64,000 nt of DNA from Desulfosporosinus nitroreducens. Lineage in GTDB: Bacteria; Bacillota; Desulfitobacteriia; Desulfitobacteriales; Desulfitobacteriaceae. The DNA lies in the NCBI RefSeq assembly GCF_023897015.1, contig NZ_JAMHFY010000005.1, positions 186,001-250,000 on the forward strand. Reading direction: 5' to 3'. The position numbers were made by a program, and so were the translations under genes. The notes below the pieces were generated by a model. The model did no database searches and had not been told where the DNA came from. It saw only the letters and a list, made by a program, of their open reading frames with translations. Shown in pieces: positions 61,430-64,000 of the stretch; the first letter of the stretch is position 1; the number at the start of each line of letters is the position of its first letter.

Positions 61430-63269
61430 GTTTCAACCGCTCTCCTATCTCTTTCAACAGAGCCATAGCCCCTGCCATGTCACCGGATTTTTCTAAAGTT
61501 GCCATGCGAGCTTGCAGATCCTCGACCCTTTCTTCTGCTTGAGTAGAAAGAATCCCTTTAATACAGTCATCTAGAAGTCGCTCAGTTTGTGATATATCTA
61601 ACTCTTCCAGGAGCAAGCTAGCCAACCGGCTTTGAACGTTTTCGTCGCTGTGCACGGGCAATTTGCCCTCCTGATTGAGATAATTAAAGATTTGTTGATG
61701 TTCTGGTATCTTCCAAAAGGATTCTCCTAACTTAGCCTTAAGTCTTGGCAAGTGAGAAATATTTTCTATAATCAATCGTAAAAGCAAACGCTCTGTTCGA
61801 TAGACCCCTAAATAAACTGTTGGTGAAGGGGGCGCTGTATCTTCTTTATAAATAATTTCATCCTTAATATTATCTCTATTTTTTCCAGAACTAACCCGTT
61901 TTTGCTGAGAATATTCATGTAATTGCTCTTTTTTAGGTTTTTTCTGTTCCAGTCTGGCTATTTCGCGTTGTACCGCTTCCAAAGTAAGCCCAAGTTCTAA
62001 ACTTAAGAAACGTTCATACCCTTCTCTTTCAATTGGACTGCCAACTTTTAAGATATCCGGAGCAAGCTTAACTACTAACTCTGCTTTTTCCTGAATGGTC
62101 TGAGGCGGTGTTTCCTGAACAATCGTCCGATATTTGAACTCTACGTAAGTCAAAACCTGACTTACGGCTATTTCAAAGTCCTCAACACCATAACGTTTTA
62201 AGAATTCATCAGGATCTTTGGCTCCTATTAAAGTTGCCACTTCCAAGCGAATACCCGCATCTCGCAGAATCTCTCCCCCTCTTAAGGCTGCTTGGATTCC
62301 AGCCTCATCGGAATCGTAGAGCAGGACAACACGCTGGGTATACCGTCTCAAGAGTTTTGCTTGTTCCCGTGTTAAGGCAGTCCCCAAGGAAGCGACTGCA
62401 TTAGGATAACCTGATTTCTGGAGCGCTATAACGTCCATATACCCTTCAACTAACAGGGCAAAACCCTTCTCGCGAATTCCTTGATGCGCACGATGCATCC
62501 CATAGAGATGGTGCCCCTTATTAAAGAAAGCGGTCTCGGGAGAATTAAGATACTTAGGAAGAGAATCATCCAACACTCGACCGCCGAATCCAATCGTGTG
62601 GTTTCGTCGATCAAGAATACTAAAGAGGACGCGGTTGCGGAAACGATCATAGTACCCTCCGCCTTTACCCTGTGTCCCTCTTTCTAAGGCTAGCCCATTT
62701 TCCGCCAATTCATGTGCCTGGACTCCTCGTTCCAGCATATAAGTTAATAACCCATCCCACCGGTCAGGAGCATAACCTAAACGAAAGCTTTTCATTGTAT
62801 CTAGGTCTACCCCACGTTTTTCAAAATAGAGTCTCCCCAGTTCTCCTTCAGGTAAGTTAAGTAAGAGGTCATGAAAATAGCTTGTAGCTAATTCATTGAT
62901 TTCTTCAAACCGCTGACGACGTCGATTTGCTTCCCGTTCACGCGGAGATAATTCTTTCTCTGGAAGCGACACGCCATATCTAGAGGCTAGATTCTGAATA
63001 CTCTCAACAAAAGACCAGTTCTCTTTCTTCATAAGAAAAGAAAAGGCATTTCCACCAACATTGCATCCAAAACAATAAAACATTTGTTTCTCAGGGGTTA
63101 CAGTAAAACTAGGCGTTTTTTCCGCATGAAAAGGACAAAGTCCTAAATAGTTTTTCCCCTTACGCTGCAAGCTGACATATTCAGATATAATCTCTACAAT
63201 ATCCGTGCGCGAACGCACTTCCTCGATAACCTCTTCCGGCATAAATTCTTGTTGAAGTCTATTATCCAC
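61419..63269 (-). CDS. dnaG: DNA primase
   Basis: 616 residues. N-terminal CHC2 zinc finger with Cys45, His48, Cys66 and Cys69 ([22 protein letters not shown]), TOPRIM catalytic domain ([37 protein letters not shown]) and a C-terminal helicase-binding domain. It is followed by rpoD with overlap, the classical macromolecular synthesis operon order. Confidence 0.96.
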   Translation of the reverse strand: MDNRLQQEFMPEEVIEEVRSRTDIVEIISEYVSLQRKGKNYLGLCPFHAEKTPSFTVTPEKQMFYCFGCNVGGNAFSFLMKKENWSFVESIQNLASRYGVSLPEKELSPREREANRRRQRFEEINELATSYFHDLLLNLPEGELGRLYFEKRGVDLDTMKSFRLGYAPDRWDGLLTYMLERGVQAHELAENGLALERGTQGKGGGYYDRFRNRVLFSILDRRNHTIGFGGRVLDDSLPKYLNSPETAFFNKGHHLYGMHRAHQGIREKGFALLVEGYMDVIALQKSGYPNAVASLGTALTREQAKLLRRYTQRVVLLYDSDEAGIQAALRGGEILRDAGIRLEVATLIGAKDPDEFLKRYGVEDFEIAVSQVLTYVEFKYRTIVQETPPQTIQEKAELVVKLAPDILKVGSPIEREGYERFLSLELGLTLEAVQREIARLEQKKPKKEQLHEYSQQKRVSSGKNRDNIKDEIIYKEDTAPPSPTVYLGVYRTERLLLRLIIENISHLPRLKAKLGESFWKIPEHQQIFNYLNQEGKLPVHSDENVQSRLASLLLEELDISQTERLLDDCIKGILSTQAEERVEDLQARMATLEKSGDMAGAMALLKEIGERLKRGE

Positions 63270-63576
63270 GTCTCTAGCGCCTTTCAGTTTTCAGCCACAT
63301 TTTATATATTTTGTCAACCCTTACTTTATACATTTCTTTCGCCGAAACTTCATAAAATCCTCTTTTTTAGTTCTTCATTCGGTGAATCTGTTTTTAGAAA
63401 GGGTAGAATACTCTTTCCTAATTGTATTAATTCTTCTTTTTCTGAGATAATACCTGCTTGCTTCGACAATTATTTGTGTAAGGTGTTCTGCCTGCAATCC
63501 CTACCCCCAGAGTAAGAATCGACAGCCTAACCCTTTCGCGCATTTGAAAAGCATGATAATATATAAAGTAGGCTTG
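63270..63576. other. gene-free region upstream of dnaG
   Basis: About 300 AT-rich bases between divergent dnaG and the GerMN lipoprotein gene. No gene, tRNA or clear terminator is seen. It presumably holds both promoters. Confidence 0.5.
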
Positions 63577-63720
63577 ACTAGCGCCAAGGCGTTAGTCGTC
63601 GGCGGTCGCCTTAGTTGCACTTATGAGCTGGCCATCGATGGCCGAGTGTCCCAGTAGCCAAGGATGGTGAAGGTAAACCTTGACCTTTTAACAGGAACCG
63701 TCTAATTACGTTGACGTTCT
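63577..63720 (+). ncRNA. candidate structured leader RNA, family unknown
   Basis: Plus-strand hairpins follow one another: ACTAGCGCC-AA-GGCGTTAGT (63577-63596), GGCG-GT-CGCC (63601-63610), GGCCATCGATGGCC (63630-63643) enclosed by CACT/AGTG, and AAGG-TAAA-CCTT. The stretch is clearly more GC-rich than its surroundings and precedes the lipoprotein gene. I could not match it to a riboswitch class I can recall, nor to T-box, 6S or SRP RNA. Confidence 0.45.
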
Positions 63721-63781
63721 ACAAAATACTGCGGAAGCTCAACATGTGCATTATAAACTTTATGAGAGAGGTGAGTATTCT

Positions 63782-64000
63782 ATGAATAAACGATCATTTA
63801 GCACTATCGTTTTGACTATCTTTTGCTTATTACTGGCAGGATCCTTTTTAACAGGGTGCAATACCTCTAAAACACAAGGCGATAAACCCGCGGACAGTGT
63901 AACAACTCCTGTTCCTCCAGATACGAACACCCCTGAGCCGGCCAAAAACTCTGTTAAATTGACCCTCTATTTTCCTAACTCAGATGCCACAGGGTTAGTT
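63782..64000 (+). CDS. GerMN-domain lipoprotein, 5' part
   Basis: The ATG at 63782 follows GAGAGAGGTG. The first 73 codons give a lipoprotein signal with lipobox LTGC (Cys26), a Thr/Pro/Lys-rich linker, and the start of a domain VKLTLYFPNSDATGLV typical of GerMN (Spo/GerM-type) proteins, which act at the spore or cell envelope. The frame is open to the window edge. Confidence 0.8.
   Translation, partial: MNKRSFSTIVLTIFCLLLAGSFLTGCNTSKTQGDKPADSVTTPVPPDTNTPEPAKNSVKLTLYFPNSDATGLV

Noticed and set aside
1-64000. CRISPR arrays, prophage or complete insertion sequences
   Set aside because: No regularly spaced direct repeats, phage structural genes or transposase genes were seen; the only mobile signature is the 320-bp non-coding element.

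Overview
This window carries a nearly contiguous flagellar and chemotaxis supercluster of a low-to-medium GC Gram-positive bacterium. The FliY-type switch protein with its CheC-like domain, the CheC/CheD adaptation pair, the flgM-flgN-flgK-flgL-yviE-fliW-csrA-flagellin order known from Bacillus, the dnaG-rpoD-trmK-nif3 housekeeping block and a GerMN-type lipoprotein all point to a spore-forming Clostridia/Firmicutes genome. A Desulfosporosinus/Desulfitobacterium-like relative (Peptococcaceae sensu lato) is my best guess, but that is inference from gene order and style, not from a database search.

Region 1 (1-24.7 kb, all minus strand) is the basal body, export, switch and signalling operon. 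In transcription order it runs cheA, cheW, cheB, flgC, fliE, fliF, fliG, fliH, fliI, fliJ, flbD, fliL, fliM, fliY, cheY, fliO, fliP, fliQ, fliR, flhB, flhA, flhF, flhG, a PilZ protein, cheC, cheD, a small membrane protein, fliA, then a truncated gene at the left edge. flgB, flgD, flgE and (unless it is the truncated gene) fliK are not seen in their usual places.

Region 2 (25-31 kb) is the filament-cap operon (flaG, fliD, fliS, fliT-like, second flaG) behind a consensus sigma-28 promoter. It is followed by a flagellin gene whose central domain carries a zinc-metallopeptidase HExxH site, i.e. a flagellinolysin. Its C-terminal part is broken by a frameshift and by a 320-bp MITE-like insertion with 6-bp target duplications.

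Region 3 (30.9-42 kb) is an AT-rich glycosylation island. It holds a tightly overlapping nine-gene operon for GDP-linked synthesis and CMP-activation of a legionaminic-acid-type sugar (legB, legC, ptmE-like, legH, legI, legG, two Gfo/Idh oxidoreductases, legF), then a Maf-type flagellin glycosyltransferase. The main flagellin follows at 42-43.2 kb. Region 4 (43.2-48.6 kb) is the flgM-to-csrA late operon. The flagellin leader contains hairpin-presented GGA motifs, so FliW-CsrA control of flagellin translation can be read from the sequence.

Region 5 (48.6-54.5 kb) has motA-motB (plus strand, sigma-28 promoter), a Tat-exported M28 peptidase, yaaR, cheR, a small unknown, an EamA-type membrane protein and an SCP2 protein. 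Region 6 (54.7-64 kb) is housekeeping: rnpB with a consensus promoter, nif3 and trmK, a divergent ThDP enzyme with unusual active-site residues, three tRNA genes (Val, Ile2-type CAT, Asn) behind a consensus promoter, rpoD, dnaG, and a GerMN lipoprotein preceded by a hairpin-rich leader.

The most rewarding targets are the disrupted flagellinolysin and its insertion element, the glycan island with its two oxidoreductases (one lacking the usual catalytic lysine), the ThDP enzyme that seems to lack both the catalytic Glu and a metal-binding Asn, and two unexplained leader RNAs.
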